From positions 1 through 42,749 of the forward strand of contig CAYFTR010000014.1 in NCBI GenBank assembly GCA_964346185.1: 42,749 nucleotides of DNA, in the 5' to 3' direction. The notes under the pieces are model-generated. The model was given only the letters and a program-made list of their open reading frames with translations, was not told where the DNA came from and did no database searches. Every line of letters begins with the position of its first letter. The first letter of the stretch is position 1. This DNA is from JAAYJS01 sp964346185 (GTDB taxonomy: Bacteria > Bacillota > Clostridia > Eubacteriales > Eubacteriaceae). The position numbers and the translations under genes are program-made. Shown one piece after another: positions 41,946 through 42,749 of this stretch.

Positions 41946-42629
41946 TTAATCACCAACAATAACGGCGTTTCTGTCATTAAAACTCGGCACAACGCCGGCG
42001 GGGAGTTTGGTCGCAATTTTTTGAATCATCGAAAAGTCTTCCCAAAAATGCATGGGAATGAGCGTATCGGGTTTTAATTGCTCGTAAAAATACTCGGCGG
42101 CTTTTGTAGCGGAAGCACCCAGTCGCGTATCTACGGGGACAAAGGCAACATCAATATGCTTGCCCGTTTCAACGACGCTTGCAATTTCTTTTTTAAAGTC
42201 CCGCTCTTCCGCAATCGGGTCGATATGGGGTTTGGCATCTGTATTCCAATCCCACCAGTTAAGGTCTCCGGAGTGAAAAATAACTTTGCCTTCGGTTTCC
42301 ACCATAAAAGATACACCTAAATCCGTCGAGCCGAAGGTGGTAACTTTCAGGTCGCCGACATTCAGTTGGTTGTAAGGTGCAATGTAGTGAATATTGTTGC
42401 CGCCCTTCTCCGGAATATCGTCGCTGAAAATATAGGTCGATGTGTATTCGGTACCGTAGGACAATACATTTTGGCTGAAATGATCGCCGTGGCTGTGACT
42501 GGCAAAAAAGTAATGGTGTTTTCCCTTATTCAGCAGATGGGGCTGAATATGGGTAATGGCATCAAAAACCAAAATAGATTGGTCCGATTCAACCAGAAAA
42601 CCGCTATGGTGTAAATAAATAACTTTCAT
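41946..42629 (-). CDS. MBL-fold metallo-hydrolase (UlaG-like)
   Basis: A 227-aa metallo-beta-lactamase-fold hydrolase, unrelated in detail to the larger one at 5-6 kb. Metal-site segments: HHSGFLVES, ASHSHGDHF (HxHxDH), FHSGDLNWWDW and PMHFWEDF. The compact UlaG/L-ascorbate-6-P-lactonase-like layout has no accessory domain. GGAG lies before the ATG at 42629; a start 12 nt further upstream is less likely. Base composition is back to that of the main chromosome. Substrate unknown. The 120 nt upstream to the window end are very AT-rich and hold no gene; TATAAT-like boxes occur but none pairs convincingly with a -35 box. Confidence 0.85.
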   Translation of the reverse strand: MKVIYLHHSGFLVESDQSILVFDAITHIQPHLLNKGKHHYFFASHSHGDHFSQNVLSYGTEYTSTYIFSDDIPEKGGNNIHYIAPYNQLNVGDLKVTTFGSTDLGVSFMVETEGKVIFHSGDLNWWDWNTDAKPHIDPIAEERDFKKEIASVVETGKHIDVAFVPVDTRLGASATKAAEYFYEQLKPDTLIPMHFWEDFSMIQKIATKLPAGVVPSFNDRNAVIVGD

Positions 42630-42749
42630 AGAAATCTCCAAACATTTTTATTATATTATATCAAAATTATATCAAAAATGAGTATTTTTGTATGTTTTGC
42701 TTTGTCAAATTAAGTTAGACAAATATTCATTATTTATATAAGACATAAA

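Noticed and set aside
1..42749. CRISPR arrays, insertion sequences, prophage, rRNA genes
   Set aside because: No regularly spaced repeats, transposase, integrase, phage structural or rRNA sequences were found on either strand.

Overview
The window looks like chromosomal DNA of an anaerobic Bacillota (Clostridia), most plausibly a relative of the Eubacteriaceae such as Eubacterium or Acetobacterium. The evidence is a Firmicutes gene set (addAB, veg, a ywiB-like gene next to argS, xpt, class B sortase), Gram-positive Shine-Dalgarno sites, and a complete operon for oxygen-independent 5,6-dimethylbenzimidazole (DMB) synthesis in the gene order I know from Eubacterium limosum. Genus and species cannot be fixed from the sequence alone.

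Layout. 0-4.9 kb: plus-strand housekeeping genes (DUF523, ddl, DUF1934, argS, tcdA, a small membrane protein). 5.0-6.9 kb: a metallo-beta-lactamase-fold hydrolase converging on an AIM24-family gene. 7.1-15.6 kb: minus-strand operon bzaA-bzaB-cobT-bzaC-bzaD-bzaE with its own promoter, a cobalamin riboswitch, a riboswitch-controlled terminator and a terminator at the far end. 15.6-16.9 kb: a cation-diffusion-facilitator exporter. 17.1-30.4 kb: plus-strand sortase B, xpt-murI, trpS, addB-addA, veg, ornithine carbamoyltransferase and phosphohexomutase. 30.4-32.9 kb: minus-strand yjbQ-like / 39-aa membrane protein / rlmH / proA. 33.0-35.6 kb: tRNA-Pro(CGG), an SGNH hydrolase, lipoate-protein ligase and an FMN reductase. 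35.8-38.2 kb: a three-gene polar amino acid ABC importer. 38.3-41.9 kb: a visibly more AT-rich island with a TetR regulator, a divergent uroporphyrinogen-decarboxylase-family protein, a 39-codon ORF and a broken MFS transporter. 41.9-42.6 kb: a second MBL-fold hydrolase.

How it works together. The bza operon should convert a purine-pathway intermediate (AIR) to 5-hydroxybenzimidazole (BzaA/BzaB, ThiC paralogs), then O-methylate it (BzaC) and process it with two radical SAM/cobalamin-type enzymes (BzaD, BzaE) to DMB. CobT activates the base for attachment as the lower ligand of cobalamin. The riboswitch lets the end product switch the operon off. The unusual points in it are a shortened Fe-S cysteine motif in BzaA (CX2CX3C instead of CX2CX4C) and a BzaC with a fused cysteine-rich DUF2284-like domain. 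The best candidate for new biology outside it is the AT-rich island. There a perfect 27-bp-arm palindrome overlies the -35 box of the URO-D promoter and sits between the divergent TetR and URO-D genes, and the URO-D protein lacks the usual zinc ligands of corrinoid methyltransferases. No CRISPR array, insertion sequence, prophage or rRNA gene was seen.
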